From positions 62,001 to 126,000 of the forward strand of contig CAWATG010000011.1 of the NCBI GenBank assembly GCA_963785035.1: a stretch of DNA of 64,000 nt, read 5' to 3'. The notes under the pieces are model-generated. The model was not told the DNA's origin. It did not search any database and worked only from the letters and a program-made list of their open reading frames with translations. The DNA is from CAWATG01 sp963785035 (GTDB taxonomy: Bacteria > Actinomycetota > Acidimicrobiia > IMCC26256 > CAWATG01). Each line of letters begins with the position of its first letter. Position 1 is the first letter of the stretch. Shown piece after piece: positions 8,187 to 17,775 of the stretch. The translations under genes and the position numbers were made by a program.

Positions 8187-8963
8187 ATGGAAGCGATGGT
8201 CAACACTCGACGACTCGATCACGGCGTGGCAGTGGTAACGATCGATCGTCCGCCGCTCAATGCCTTGTCGCGAGCATTGCTCACCGAACTGGCCGAGGTC
8301 GTCGAGGCGCTCACGGCCGATCCGGCGGTGAAAGCGGTTGTTGTGACCGGCGCGGGCAAGGCGTTTGCCGCGGGCGCGGATATCACGGAGTTTTCCGACG
8401 CAGTCGCAGCCAAGGAGATCGGCGCGACCTTCCGCCGCGCATTTGACACATTGGCGGCGTTTCCTGGGCCGGTTATCGCTGCGATCAACGGGTTTGCCCT
8501 CGGTGGGGGACTCGAGCTGGCGTTGGCGTGCGACCTTCGTGTCTCGGCAGACCATGGTCGCCTTGGCGCCCCCGAAGTACTGCTGGGAATCATTCCGGGT
8601 GCTGGGGGCACACAGCGTCTCGCTCGCCTGGTCGGACCTGCTCGGGCCAAGGACCTGGTGTGGTCCGGTCGCCAGGTTCGCGCCGAGGAGGCTCACTCGA
8701 TCGGCCTCGTCGACCGGGTAGTGCCAGCCGCTGAGGTCGTCGACAACGCGATCGAGTGGGCGACATCCTTCGCGACCGGCGCGGCCGCTGCTATCGCGCT
8801 TGCCAAACGCGCCATCGACGACGGACTCGATGGGCCGCTTGCCGCCGGTCTCGACATCGAGGCTGCCGCGTTCGTGGAGGTGTTCGGGACCGCCGACGCG
8901 TCGATCGGCATCGCCGGCTTTCTCGAGCACGGGCCGGGCAAGGCCAACTTCACCGGCGCCTAG
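8187..8963 (+). CDS. Enoyl-CoA hydratase/isomerase (crotonase) family protein
   Basis: A 258-residue crotonase-fold enzyme. The oxyanion-hole elements are GKAFAAGADITEF and INGFALGGGLELA. Both acidic catalytic positions of hydratases are kept, one in GGGLELALACD and one in APEVLLGIIPGAGGTQRL, so it probably hydrates 2-enoyl-CoAs in fatty-acid breakdown. The start is ATG 8187 (or 8196). It follows meaB by about 35 bases, and its end faces the SRPBCC gene across a hairpin. Confidence 0.88.
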   Translation: MEAMVNTRRLDHGVAVVTIDRPPLNALSRALLTELAEVVEALTADPAVKAVVVTGAGKAFAAGADITEFSDAVAAKEIGATFRRAFDTLAAFPGPVIAAINGFALGGGLELALACDLRVSADHGRLGAPEVLLGIIPGAGGTQRLARLVGPARAKDLVWSGRQVRAEEAHSIGLVDRVVPAAEVVDNAIEWATSFATGAAAAIALAKRAIDDGLDGPLAAGLDIEAAAFVEVFGTADASIGIAGFLEHGPGKANFTGA

Positions 8964-8965
8964 AT

Positions 8966-8998
8966 GCGGTAGACCGCGCCGAAGCCGCCATCTACCGC
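8966..8998. terminator. Inverted repeat between convergent genes
   Basis: GCGGTAGA (8966-8973) pairs with TCTACCGC (8991-8998) around a 17-base loop, just after the stop of the crotonase gene and touching the 3' end of the convergent SRPBCC gene. Probable bidirectional terminator; there is no T-tract. Confidence 0.45.
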
Positions 8999-9444
8999 GG
9001 CGCTGTCACAACCTGTTGGCGCAACCGTTCCAGATTCGCACGCCAGATCCCGCGCAGAATCGGTCGCGCGACCACTTCACCGATGCGGCCACCCATCCAC
9101 CACGGGAACGTGAGGACCTCGGTCCACGTCATACGTGTCTGCGCGTCCGAGCCGTCTGGTTCGAGTGTGAAACGCCCGGCTCCGCTCACCGCGCCGCGGT
9201 GTTCGATACCGAGGCACCGATCAGGTTCCCAGGCGGTGACGATCATCCGGTCCGTTGTTCGAAACGGTCCGACGCGGGTGACGCAGTCGAACTCTGCTGC
9301 GAGGCCCTCGTGGTCGGTCGAGACGAACGTGATCTGTTCTGCATCGCGCATCCATGTGACGTGGCGCTCGATCGCTTTGAGCTCCTGCCAGACCGCGGCC
9401 GGTGTTGCATCGATCAGAATGGCGAGGTCGAGCTGAATGGTCAT
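8992..9444 (-). CDS. SRPBCC (START-like) lipid-binding family protein
   Basis: A 150-residue protein of the polyketide-cyclase/dehydrase SRPBCC fold. It opens with MTIQLDLAILIDATPAAVW and contains a central FTLEPDGSDAQTRMTWTEV strand pair, followed by an amphipathic C-terminal helix (ILRGIWRANLERLRQQV). Proteins of this fold bind hydrophobic ligands; the ligand here is unknown. It lies 13 bases after galT in the same direction and may be co-transcribed with it. Confidence 0.8.
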   Translation of the reverse strand: MTIQLDLAILIDATPAAVWQELKAIERHVTWMRDAEQITFVSTDHEGLAAEFDCVTRVGPFRTTDRMIVTAWEPDRCLGIEHRGAVSGAGRFTLEPDGSDAQTRMTWTEVLTFPWWMGGRIGEVVARPILRGIWRANLERLRQQVVTAPR

Positions 9445-9457
9445 CTCGCGGTTCGAC

Positions 9458-10486
9458 TCACGGCTCGCTCACGCTCGACGCGTTCGACGCGCTCGACGCG
9501 TGCAACGCGGCGGCCGCATCTTCGGGCGCGGTCGAGTTGATGTAGATGCCGGTTCCCTGCTCGAAACCTGCGGTCGTCGAGAGTCGTGGGCGAATGTCGA
9601 TCCACCAATGAAAAAACGCTGCTGGACCCGTGGGCGCCGTGTTGACCACGACGTTGTACGCGACGTCGCCGACCGTGGCTGCGAGACGAGCCAGCGCGTC
9701 GCGAGTGGCCAATGCCACGACGGCGATCTCGGTGTCGGCAGCATCATCGAATCGTGCGCGTGTCGAACGGTGCGCGACCCGCATCTGGTACGCGAACGAC
9801 GAACCAGGCGGGCACCACGCAATCGCGGGTCCGGTCACAACGGCGAGTCGGTTGTTCATCGCGTGCGCGAGTTCGGCGGTCACGAGGTCGGTCTTGGCGT
9901 GCGCAAATCGTTCGAGGCGATCGACAACGAGTGGTGGCAGCACGTCCAGGGCGAAGATCTGCGCGTGCGGATGTTCGATCGAAGCGCCCGCAGCGCGGCC
10001 ATGGTTGACGATCGCCTGCACGTAGGTATGACCGTTCGCCACGTGCGAATGGCTCCGATCACGCAATGCTGCGAAGAGGTCGACGGCGGCGACATCGTCG
10101 AGTTGACCGAGTGAACGGTCGTGCGCCGGCGATGCGATGACCACCTCGTGGTGGCCCGTCGCACCGTGGCCGGCATCGTTCCCGCCGACTGCGGGATACA
10201 GGTTCGGCACCACGCGGACACGCCAACCTTCGGTGTCCGGAGCGCCCTCACCCAGGCGGAACACCTCAGGTGGCGTCATGTGCTCATGACCTGGACAGAA
10301 CGGGCAACTGTCCGGCGCCCCGGACGGGGGTGGGGGAATGGCGGCAGTCGTGTGTGGCCGCGCTCCACGTGCGGGTGCGACGAGTGACATGCGACCGGTT
10401 AGGGGATCACTGCGAAGTTCGGGCACCTTCGTCAGCGTAATGGCAACGCGGTCGGGTTCGGTTTGCGTGAAGTGCGCGAAACGCAA
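9458..10486 (-). CDS. galT: Galactose-1-phosphate uridylyltransferase-like protein
   Basis: A 342-residue HIT-superfamily nucleotidyltransferase. The catalytic His motif is SIEHPHAQIFAL (HPHxQ), the zinc Cys pair is CPFCPGHE, and DPLTGRMSLVAPARGARP is the family's N-terminal motif. It would exchange UMP between UDP-glucose and galactose-1-phosphate, although actinobacterial relatives can have other sugar-1-phosphate substrates. The start is uncertain: TTG 10486 gives the longest form and GTG 10426 is an alternative. The last residues are encoded by 9-base tandem repeats. Confidence 0.85.
   Translation of the reverse strand: MRFAHFTQTEPDRVAITLTKVPELRSDPLTGRMSLVAPARGARPHTTAAIPPPPSGAPDSCPFCPGHEHMTPPEVFRLGEGAPDTEGWRVRVVPNLYPAVGGNDAGHGATGHHEVVIASPAHDRSLGQLDDVAAVDLFAALRDRSHSHVANGHTYVQAIVNHGRAAGASIEHPHAQIFALDVLPPLVVDRLERFAHAKTDLVTAELAHAMNNRLAVVTGPAIAWCPPGSSFAYQMRVAHRSTRARFDDAADTEIAVVALATRDALARLAATVGDVAYNVVVNTAPTGPAAFFHWWIDIRPRLSTTAGFEQGTGIYINSTAPEDAAAALHASSASNASSVSEP
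9473..9508. repeat. Four 9-base tandem repeats in the 3' end of galT
   Basis: Units gctcgacgc, gttcgacgc, gctcgacgc, gtgcaacgc follow each other without gaps. They encode a short Ala/Ser/Asn tail just before the galT stop and are likely to vary in copy number by slippage. Confidence 0.6.
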
Positions 10487-10559
10487 TGGTTGCCTGAAGC
10501 GTCAAGGAAAGGACAGGGTCGGTCGATAGCCTGAGGCGGATGAAGGAACGGATGATGCA

Positions 10560-11912
10560 ATGCGCTTGGTGATTATCGGCGGCGGCCCGGCAGGCAATAC
10601 GGCGGCGACGGTCGCGGCGTCGCTCGATGCTGAGGTCACGCTTGTCGAGCGTGAGATTCTCGGTGGTGAAGCGCACCTTTTGGACTGCATTCCGTCGAAA
10701 GCGATGATCGCCACCGGAGGAGAGTTGTCCGCGCTGAGTCGGGCGACATCGATGGGTCTCGACGCGCATGGTGGCCTCGACGTCGTGGCGTTGCGCCAGC
10801 GCGTCGCACAGATCGAGACGCGCCTCCACGACTCGGTGTCGCAGCTCTTGGAGAGCCAAGGCGTGCGAATCGTCGCGGGGAGTGGCCGCCTGCGGGGCCC
10901 GAATGAGGTCGTGCTCGAAACCGCTGACGGGATCGAGGAGATTCAGGCCGACGCGCTGGTGCTTGCGACCGGCTCGCGTCCGCGTATCCCGGACTGGGTC
11001 AAGATCGACGGCGAACGGATCCTGACCACGCGCCAGGCCTATCCGCCCGCCGAGATCCCGACCCACCTGGCTGTCATCGGTTCGGGTGTGACCGGTGTGG
11101 AGTTCACGCATATGTTCAGCGCCCTGGGCTCGCAGGTCACGCTTGTCGTGTCGCGTCAGCAGGTACTGCCGAGCAAAGACCCCGAGGTTGCCGCGGTGCT
11201 CGAAGCGGAGTTCCAACGTCGTGGCGTCAAACTTCTCAAGGGCGCGCGTGCGATCAGTTGCGAGCGAACCGGTGATGTGGTGCGGATCTGCTGCGACGAC
11301 GGCCGTGTGGTCGAAGCATCGCATGTCGTGTTCGCGATCGGATCGATTCCGAACAGCGATGATCTCGGTCTCGACACAGCAGGGATTCAGCTCGACGATG
11401 CCGGTTATGTGGTCGTCAACCGCCACTGTCAGTCGAACGTGGCGCATATCTATGCGGCGGGAGATCTCTCGGGGAAGCTGCCGTTGTCGTCGGTAGGCGC
11501 AATGCAGGGCCGCAAGATCGCCGAGCATGTGATGGGGCTGACCAAGCTGGCGCATCGTCACCTCGACTACGACAAGGCGGCGTCAGCGATCTTTACGGAG
11601 CCCGAGATTGCCGACGTCGGGCTGGCAGAGGCGACGGCGTTCTCCGATGGCCGGAAGATCCGTGTGACCAAGGTGCCGTTTTCTGCAAACGCGAAGGCGT
11701 TGATTTCCGGTGACGCCCGCGGCTTCGTGAAGATCATCTCCGATCCTGCGACCGGTGTCGTGCTGGGCGGCTCGATCGTCGGACGCAATGCAGCGGAGCT
11801 CATCAGCGTGCTTGCGCTCGCGGTGACATGCCATCTGAAGGTCGGCGACATCGTCGACTCGCTGCTGGTGCATCCGTCGTTGGCCGAAGCGCTCGCCGAC
11901 GCGGCTTCCTGA
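10560..11912 (+). CDS. Lpd-like NAD(P)H-quinone dehydrogenase
   Basis: A 450-residue two-dinucleotide-binding-domain flavoprotein. FAD site VIIGGGPAGNTAA is at the N-terminus, NAD(P) site VIGSGVTGVEF near residue 178, and the second FAD motif is YAAGDLSG. Only one Cys lies in the redox-motif region (HLLDCIPSKAM) instead of the CxxxxC pair of dihydrolipoamide dehydrogenases. This matches the LpdA (Rv3303c) group of NAD(P)H:quinone reductases, so I call it a quinone reductase and not a dehydrogenase-complex subunit. It is divergent from galT. Confidence 0.85.
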   Translation: MRLVIIGGGPAGNTAATVAASLDAEVTLVEREILGGEAHLLDCIPSKAMIATGGELSALSRATSMGLDAHGGLDVVALRQRVAQIETRLHDSVSQLLESQGVRIVAGSGRLRGPNEVVLETADGIEEIQADALVLATGSRPRIPDWVKIDGERILTTRQAYPPAEIPTHLAVIGSGVTGVEFTHMFSALGSQVTLVVSRQQVLPSKDPEVAAVLEAEFQRRGVKLLKGARAISCERTGDVVRICCDDGRVVEASHVVFAIGSIPNSDDLGLDTAGIQLDDAGYVVVNRHCQSNVAHIYAAGDLSGKLPLSSVGAMQGRKIAEHVMGLTKLAHRHLDYDKAASAIFTEPEIADVGLAEATAFSDGRKIRVTKVPFSANAKALISGDARGFVKIISDPATGVVLGGSIVGRNAAELISVLALAVTCHLKVGDIVDSLLVHPSLAEALADAAS

Positions 11913-11954
11913 AGCATTTCGAACGGCCACGCGGCCAGACCCGTTCGTCGTCGG

Positions 11955-12806
11955 CTAGTCGGGAGGCGCCAGAAGTTCCCCGCGCATGACGGTGACAGCT
12001 TGGCCGCGTAGCAGGGCACGGTCATCACGGAGTTGTACCTCGACCGTGCCACCGCGCTTCGATGCCTGGTAGCCGACGAGCGTGGCGCCGGTGGTGCTTC
12101 CGTCCCGGTCGTGCTTGCGCTCCTCCGGCGCGAGTTTGCCGGCCCAATATGGGGCGAGCACGCAATGTGCGCTGCCGGTGACGGGATCTTCGGGAATGCC
12201 ATGCGCCGGCGCGAAGACCCGCGAGACGAAGTCGTGTTCGGGCCCGGAGGCGCGTGCGGTCACAATCCAGAGGAAAGCTCCGATGGTCGCCAGTCGCGCA
12301 AGGTCCGGCTCGATGGTGTGCACCTGTGCCTCATCGGCGAGTTCGGCGACGACGTATCCGTCATCGGTTCGGACAACCTCGATCGGTTCGACGCCGAGGG
12401 CTTCCGACAAGGCCCGTCGGCATCTCCGTCGGCTCTGCAACCTTCGCCGGGAAGTCGAGCTCGATCGTCGTGCCGAGATGTCGTCCCTACGAGATCGCCG
12501 GCGCGTACGCGTCACGAAACGTGCGGGAACTCCTGTTGCGAGCAATCCGATCTCGACGAGGGCGTGCACGCTCGCAAGGGTGGCATGTCCGCAGAGTTCA
12601 ATCTCGACGGTGGGCGTGAACCAACGCAATGTCCACGCCTGGTCGCTCGCGTCGAGTCGCGTCAAGAACGCGGTTTCCGACAGGTTCGCCTCGGTCGCGA
12701 CCGACTGCATCCATTCGTCGGTGGCGGCGAGGTCTGGATCGAGCACAACCACGGCAGCCGGATTACCGCGGAACGGTACGGCCGTAAATGCATCGATGAT
12801 CGACAT
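11955..12806 (-). CDS. PhzF-family epimerase/isomerase, frame broken three times
   Basis: A PhzF/DapF-fold protein of about 283 residues. Family motifs are RGNPAAVVVL near the N-terminus, NLSETAFL carrying the catalytic Glu, CGHATLAS, and DPVTGSAHCVLAPYW in the C-terminal half. The reaction is unknown; relatives isomerise small hydrophobic or amino-acid-derived acids. Start ATG 12806 (MSIIDAFTAV). The frame slips by one extra base at about 12505, 12474 and 12412, so three slips together restore the original frame. Between them the expected LVGTT and TIELDFPAKVAEPTEMP segments appear in the other frames. It is 53 bases after the acyl-CoA carboxylase. Confidence 0.8.
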   Translation of the reverse strand: MSIIDAFTAVPFRGNPAAVVVLDPDLAATDEWMQSVATEANLSETAFLTRLDASDQAWTLRWFTPTVEIELCGHATLASVHALVEIGLLATGVPARFVTRTRRRSRRDDISARRSSSTSRRRLQSRRRCRRALSEALGVEPIEVVRTDDGYVVAELADEAQVHTIEPDLARLATIGAFLWIVTARASGPEHDFVSRVFAPAHGIPEDPVTGSAHCVLAPYWAGKLAPEERKHDRDGSTTGATLVGYQASKRGGTVEVQLRDDRALLRGQAVTVMRGELLAPPD

Positions 12807-12859
12807 GGGGATCTGGACTGGGATTGGCGATGTCACCGTGGGCCGCGCATCGAAGGTGC

Positions 12860-14640
12860 CTATTCGATGGTCATGAGCACGTCGCCACCGCCGACCGAGT
12901 CGCCGGTCTCGATGCGAATCTCGGCAATCGTGCCTGCCATCGGCGCGTTGATGTGATTTTCCATCTTCATCGCTTCGAGTACGCAGACCGACTGGCCTGC
13001 TTCGACAGCGTCGCCGACACTCACCGAGACTTTGACGATTGTGCCCTGCATGGGCGCGGTGACCGTTCCGTCGCTCATACCACTCGCGGCGCTGCTGACC
13101 GGTGCCTTCACCGCGTGCGCGTGCCTTGTTGGCGCCGGACGAACCACCCCCGGCCATACCTTCGGGCAACCAGACCTTGACGGAGAATCGACGGCCATTG
13201 ACTTCGACGGGCACGGTTTGAGCAACGGTCGGTGCTTCAGCGGCGGCAGCGTTCTCGGCGGGCGGGGCCGCACCGGCCGCTGTCACGCGCCGTGATCGAT
13301 GCCGGGTCGAACGTCGCTTCCACCCACTTGGTGGTGTGCGCAACTGCGGCGAAGTCGGGGTGGGCGAGCAGGACTTCGTGCGCGGGTGCCGTGGTGTGAA
13401 CGCCGTCGACCTCGAGTTCGCGCAGCGCCCGCAGCATGCGCGCAATTGCCGCCTCGCGCGTCGGGGCCCAAACGATGAGCTTGCCGATCAGGTTGTCGTA
13501 GTACTGGGAAATGGTGTCGCCCGACTCGTACCCGCCGTCCCAACGGACGCCGGGACCGCTCGGTACGGAGAGCCGCGTGAGGGTGCCGGGGGAAGGCATG
13601 AAGCCGGTCGCGGCATTCTCGGCGTTGATGCGAGCCTCGATTGCGTGGCCGTTGGTCTTCGCCGACGCTTGGGTGACGGACAGCGTCTCGCCGGCGGCCA
13701 CGCGGATCTGCTCGGCCACGAGGTCCAACGATGTCACCATCTCCGTGACGCAGTGCTCCACCTGCAATCGAGTGTTCATCTCGAGGAACCAGAACTCGCC
13801 GTCCTGGTAGAGGCACTCGACGGTTCCTGCACCGACGTAGCCACACGCCTTTGCGACCTTGACTGCGGCGGCCCCCATCGCCTTGCGAACCTTGTCGGTC
13901 AGTCCGGGTGCTGGGCTCTCCTCGACCAGTTTCTGGTGGCGGCGTTGCATCGAGCAGTCACGGTCACCCAACGCGACGACGTTGCCGTGCTGATCGGCGA
14001 ACACCTGTACCTCTATATGGCGAGGATGGGTGAGGTACCGCTCCATATACGCCTCGGGACGACCGAAGTACGCGAGCGCCTCACGGCTCGCTGCTTCGAA
14101 CGCCTCGGCGGCGTGCTCGGCGGACTCGACGATCTTCATGCCGCGGCCACCGCCGCCATGCGCTGCCTTGATAGCGATGGGAAAGCCGAATTTCGCCCCG
14201 AAGTCGAGGATTTCCTGCACGTCGGTGATGGGAACTGTGGTGCCGGGAACGGCCTCCACGCCGGCTTTCGCGGCGGCGACGCGCGAGGAAATCTTGTCGC
14301 CCATGACGCGGATGGCGTTGGGTGGTGGACCGATCCATGTCACGCCGATTTTGGTGACGGCTTCGGCGAAATCGGCGTTCTCGGACATGAACCCGTATCC
14401 CGGGTGCACGCCGTCGGCCCCGGAACGTTGCAGCACATCGAGGATGGCGGTGGTGTTCAGGTAGCTCTCGGCTGCAGTCTGTCCACCGAGTGCATATGCC
14501 TCGTCGGCATACCGGACATGGAGAGCGTCGCGGTCGAGTTCGGAGTACACGGCAACCGTGGCGATGCCAAGCTCCCGACAGGTGCGCATCACGCGGACAG
14601 CGATTTCCCCACGGTTGGCGATCAGGATCTTCGACAGCAC
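12860..14640 (-). CDS. Acyl-CoA carboxylase alpha subunit (biotin carboxylase + BCCP), frame broken twice
   Basis: A protein of about 590 residues that carboxylates its own biotin using ATP and bicarbonate for acetyl-/propionyl-CoA carboxylation. The N-terminus is the biotin carboxylase domain (ILIANRGEIAVRV, ATP-binding KAAHGGGGRGMK, catalytic EMNTRLQVEH). A linker of about 70 residues leads to the biotin carrier domain with the biotinyl Lys in CVLEAMKMENHI. One extra base at about 13287 and another at about 13115 break the frame in the linker; domain order and length match AccA3-type subunits after correction. GTG start at 14640. The biotin ligase gene is divergent and adjacent. Confidence 0.9.
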
Positions 14641-14685
14641 CAGCTACTCCCCGGAATGTGACCTGGACGCCATATCCTACGGGTG

Positions 14686-15517
14686 ATGCCTCCGGACCCC
14701 GCCATCTGGACTGATTCCGTCGCCGGCGCGGGTGTGATCTGGCGACATCCGAGGCTCGAACATGGCCGATTCAGCGCCGTGCATCGGTTCGGGGAGCTCG
14801 ATTCGACGAACCGTGCCATCAGTGCGGCGGCGCGCGCCGGTGTGCCCGAGGGCCTGGTTGTGACGGCAGATTTTCAGACGGCCGGCCGAGGTCGACTGGG
14901 CCGGGAATGGCACGCACCGGCGGGCACCTCGTTGCTGGTCTCGGTTCTGTTACGCCCGGTTGCGGCGTCAGTGTCGGCAATGGAGCACCACCTCGCCGAC
15001 ACTGTTCACCATGGCGGCATCACTCGCGATGGCCGGCGCGATCGACGAGGTCTGCGGCATCGACACCCGCATCAAATGGCCCAACGATCTGTTGGTCAAC
15101 GGGCGCAAGATCGCCGGAGTCCTGGCCGAGGCGGTGGGTGATCGCGATGGCGTTCACGCCGTGAGCGTCGGGATCGGAGTCAACGTCGCGCCGGGCGCGG
15201 TACCTGCGGAATTAGCCCAGGATGCGACCTCGTGTGAGATCGAGGCCTCGCGATCGATCGTGCGCGACGACCTGCTGGTCGCGTATCTCGTCGGTCTCGA
15301 CGGTCGTCTCAGCGACCTCGGGTCATTGCTGGACGAGTATCGCGGTCGTCTCGCGACGTTGGGTCGAACGGTGCGCGTCACGCTTCCGAGCGGCGACGTC
15401 GTCGGCATTGCCTCGGGTCTCGACGCGTCGGGTCACCTGTTGCTGGAGACATCGGCGGGCGACGTGATGACGATCACCGCGGGCGATGTCATTCATCTTC
15501 GTGCGGCCATCGACTGA
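14686..15517 (+). CDS. birA: Biotin--[acetyl-CoA carboxylase] ligase, frame broken once
   Basis: A protein of about 277 residues that attaches biotin to the carrier domain. N-terminal part: FGELDSTNRAI, and TADFQTAGRGRLGREW with the biotinyl-AMP loop GRGRLGR. C-terminal part: IKWPNDLLVNGRKIAGVLAE and an SH3-like tail. There is no N-terminal helix-turn-helix, so it is the short non-repressor type usual in actinobacteria. One extra base at about 14992 breaks the frame between the two halves. Start is ATG 14686 with GTG 14683 directly before it. It is divergent from its likely substrate, the carboxylase alpha subunit. Confidence 0.9.
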
Positions 15518-15561
15518 GCTGGTTCGTGCGGCCATCGATTCGGCGCGAACGCCGGTGCAGA

Positions 15562-16407
15562 TCAGGGGTCCGTGTTCGTCTTGACGAGCGCGCTGAACGC
15601 ATCGGCGAGTTGGGTGGTGATCGGACCCGGCGCCGGCAGGACATGACCGTCGACGCAGCTGATCGGATGTACCTCACGCGTGGTCGAGGTGAGAAAGGCC
15701 TCGTCCGCGGTCGCGAGAGCGTCGCCTGCCAGTTCGACCTCGTGGGTCGCCAGGCCCGCGTCCCTCGCGAGTTCGAGCACCAATGCTCGCGTGACCCCGA
15801 GCAGGCATCCCGCGGCCGCAGGAGGCGTGAAGACCTGGTGTCCGGAGACGGTGAAGACATTTGATCCGGTCGCCTCACAAAGTTGGTCGCGTGTGTTGAG
15901 GAACATCGCCTCACCGGCGCCGTGGTCCTTTGCATACGCGAGCGCGCGGACGTTCTCGGCGTACGAAATGGTCTTGAGTCCGGCCGTTGCTCCGCGATCG
16001 TTGCGGCGCCACGGCACCGTCACAACCGTGACCGTCGGATCCCACACGGTGAGCGCTCCCGAGGTGATGAGCACGGTCGGTTCGGACTGGACGCGTTCAG
16101 AGCCGAGCGATCCGATGCCGCCGGTGATCGTGATTCGCAGCCGCGCCTCGACGTGGCCGTTGGCCGCGAGAACTGCTTCGGATGCCGTGCGCAGGGTGTC
16201 CGAATCCGGAACTGCCAGTCCGAGCGTGATTGCCGAGTAGCACAGGCGCTCGTAGTGGCGTGTCCACGCAAAGGGGACGCCTTCATAGACACGGAGGGTC
16301 TCGAAGACGCCGTCGCCGACGAGGATCCCATGATCGAACGGGGAAAGCCGTGCGGATTCGGCGTCGACGAGTCCGCCGCCAAGCCAGACCATGTTCGTGT
16401 TGGTCAT
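15562..16407 (-). CDS. pabC: Aminodeoxychorismate lyase (class IV aminotransferase fold)
   Basis: A 281-residue PLP enzyme of fold type IV, with the motif SPFDHGILVGDGVFET near the N-terminus, the PLP Lys in GLKTISYAENVRALAYAK, and a second half containing CEATGSNVFTV. Its start codon overlaps the stop of the pabB gene by 4 bases, so the pair probably makes p-aminobenzoate for folate: PabB forms aminodeoxychorismate and PabC releases pyruvate. Branched-chain or D-amino-acid transamination is possible for the fold, but the context favours PabC. Confidence 0.85.
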   Translation of the reverse strand: MTNTNMVWLGGGLVDAESARLSPFDHGILVGDGVFETLRVYEGVPFAWTRHYERLCYSAITLGLAVPDSDTLRTASEAVLAANGHVEARLRITITGGIGSLGSERVQSEPTVLITSGALTVWDPTVTVVTVPWRRNDRGATAGLKTISYAENVRALAYAKDHGAGEAMFLNTRDQLCEATGSNVFTVSGHQVFTPPAAAGCLLGVTRALVLELARDAGLATHEVELAGDALATADEAFLTSTTREVHPISCVDGHVLPAPGPITTQLADAFSALVKTNTDP

Positions 16408-17669
16408 CGCGCCACTCCTGTCGTCGTCGGTTCCGGCACGGCGTTGCATCCGGCGGCAGCGAGGAGGTGCGCTGCTTTGAGCTCGGTTTCACGCCACTCC
16501 GAACCCGGATCGGAGTCCACGACGATCCCCGCGCCGACACCGAGCGCGAGTCGTTCTCCGTGCGTGGTGAAGGTGCGGATGGCCACTGAAAGGTCCATTT
16601 CGTGAAGCGCCGTATCGATCCATCCCATCGCTCCGCAGTACGCGCCGCGCCGGACGGGCTCGAGGTCCTCGATGGCCTGCATGACCCGCGGCTTGGGCGC
16701 CCCGGTCACTGACGCAGGGGGAAACGTCGCGCGAATGACATCGGAAAGTCCGATTTCGGGACGGAGTCGCCCCCGGATCGTGCTCACGAGATGATGCAGA
16801 CCTGGATGTGCTTCAAGGGTGCACAGCTCGGGCACGTCGATCGACCCGGGTTCGCATATTCGTCCGAGGTCGTTGCGGGCGAGGTCGACGATCATGACGT
16901 TCTCGGCGTGATCCTTTGCGCTGTGCAGGAGCCATTGACCTTCTGCGGCCGTACCCTTGATGGGGCGCGTCTCGATTCGGGTGCCGCTCTGTCGGAGGAA
17001 GCGCTCTGGTGAAGCCGAGACGACAGCACGAGATCCGAAACGGGCCATCATGGCGTGCGGCGAAGGGTTGCCGATGATCAGGTCGCGGAGCAGCGCGTCG
17101 GGGTTGACGGGCACCTGCCAGGTCAGCTGACGCGTGAGATTGACCTGGTAACAGTCGCCCGCTTTGATGAGGTCGACGATCGTTCCAACGCGTGTTTCGA
17201 AATCGTCCCGGTCGAGCGAGGATCGAGATCCACCGAGGTGGAACGGGATCGCTCTCGGGGTCCGGTGCGCGGCGCGTTCGAGGATTCGGTGGAGTTGTCG
17301 GCGGCGGCGTCCGCGCCCGTGCACGGAGGTGCGCCCCGTGGAGCCATCGATCACCAGGCGCGCAGGAAAGCGGGCGAAGCGAACATCTGGAAGTGCCTCG
17401 GCGCGAGTGGTCGGCCTCCGTGGATGCACTTTCTCGATCGAACGGCCGAGGTCATAGGTCATGAAACCCGCCCACCAACCTGGTTCGCTGCGGGCGATGG
17501 CATCGAGCGCCGCAAAGGCGCGATCGCCGGACCCGTCGATCACGAGGTCCGGCTCGACGGCGACGATCCATCGGTTGGCGTCGCGGGTGACGACGACTTC
17601 TTCGAAGGGAGTCAGCCGGGCGAGCACGGCCACGAGTTGCGTCAGTGCGGCTGTCTCCGGTTGCACCTC
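16404..17669 (-). CDS. pabB: Aminodeoxychorismate synthase component I
   Basis: A chorismate-binding enzyme of 421 residues from GTG 17669; a TTG at 17732 would add 21 residues. Motifs of the family: KAGDCYQVNLTRQL, SPERFLR, RPIKGTAAEG, LARNDLGRICEPGSI, TGAPKPRVMQAIEDLEP and GAYCGAMGW. It converts chorismate and ammonia to 4-amino-4-deoxychorismate. No glutamine amidotransferase (PabA) lies in the window. The gene is translationally coupled to pabC. Confidence 0.88.
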   Translation of the reverse strand, partial: EVQPETAALTQLVAVLARLTPFEEVVVTRDANRWIVAVEPDLVIDGSGDRAFAALDAIARSEPGWWAGFMTYDLGRSIEKVHPRRPTTRAEALPDVRFARFPARLVIDGSTGRTSVHGRGRRRRQLHRILERAAHRTPRAIPFHLGGSRSSLDRDDFETRVGTIVDLIKAGDCYQVNLTRQLTWQVPVNPDALLRDLIIGNPSPHAMMARFGSRAVVSASPERFLRQSGTRIETRPIKGTAAEGQWLLHSAKDHAENVMIVDLARNDLGRICEPGSIDVPELCTLEAHPGLHHLVSTIRGRLRPEIGLSDVIRATFPPASVTGAPKPRVMQAIEDLEPVRRGAYCGAMGWIDTALHEMDLSVAIRTFTTHGERLALGVGAGIVVDSDPGSEWRETELKAAHLLAAAGCNAVPEPTTTGVAR

Positions 17670-17775
17670 GGTAACTCTACCGTGCCCATGACGGGCATCT
17701 CCTGGCTGAGATTCGACTGAAAGCAGTCCCAACCGCGCCGGTAATGTCCTGGCCAGCGACTACTTTCGCCGGCAC

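Noticed and set aside
11955..13445. A 496-codon minus-strand frame as one fused carboxylase-PhzF protein
   Set aside because: It joins fragments of two genes by chance: the biotin-carrier end lies in another frame with its own stop at 12860, and PhzF has its own ATG at 12806.
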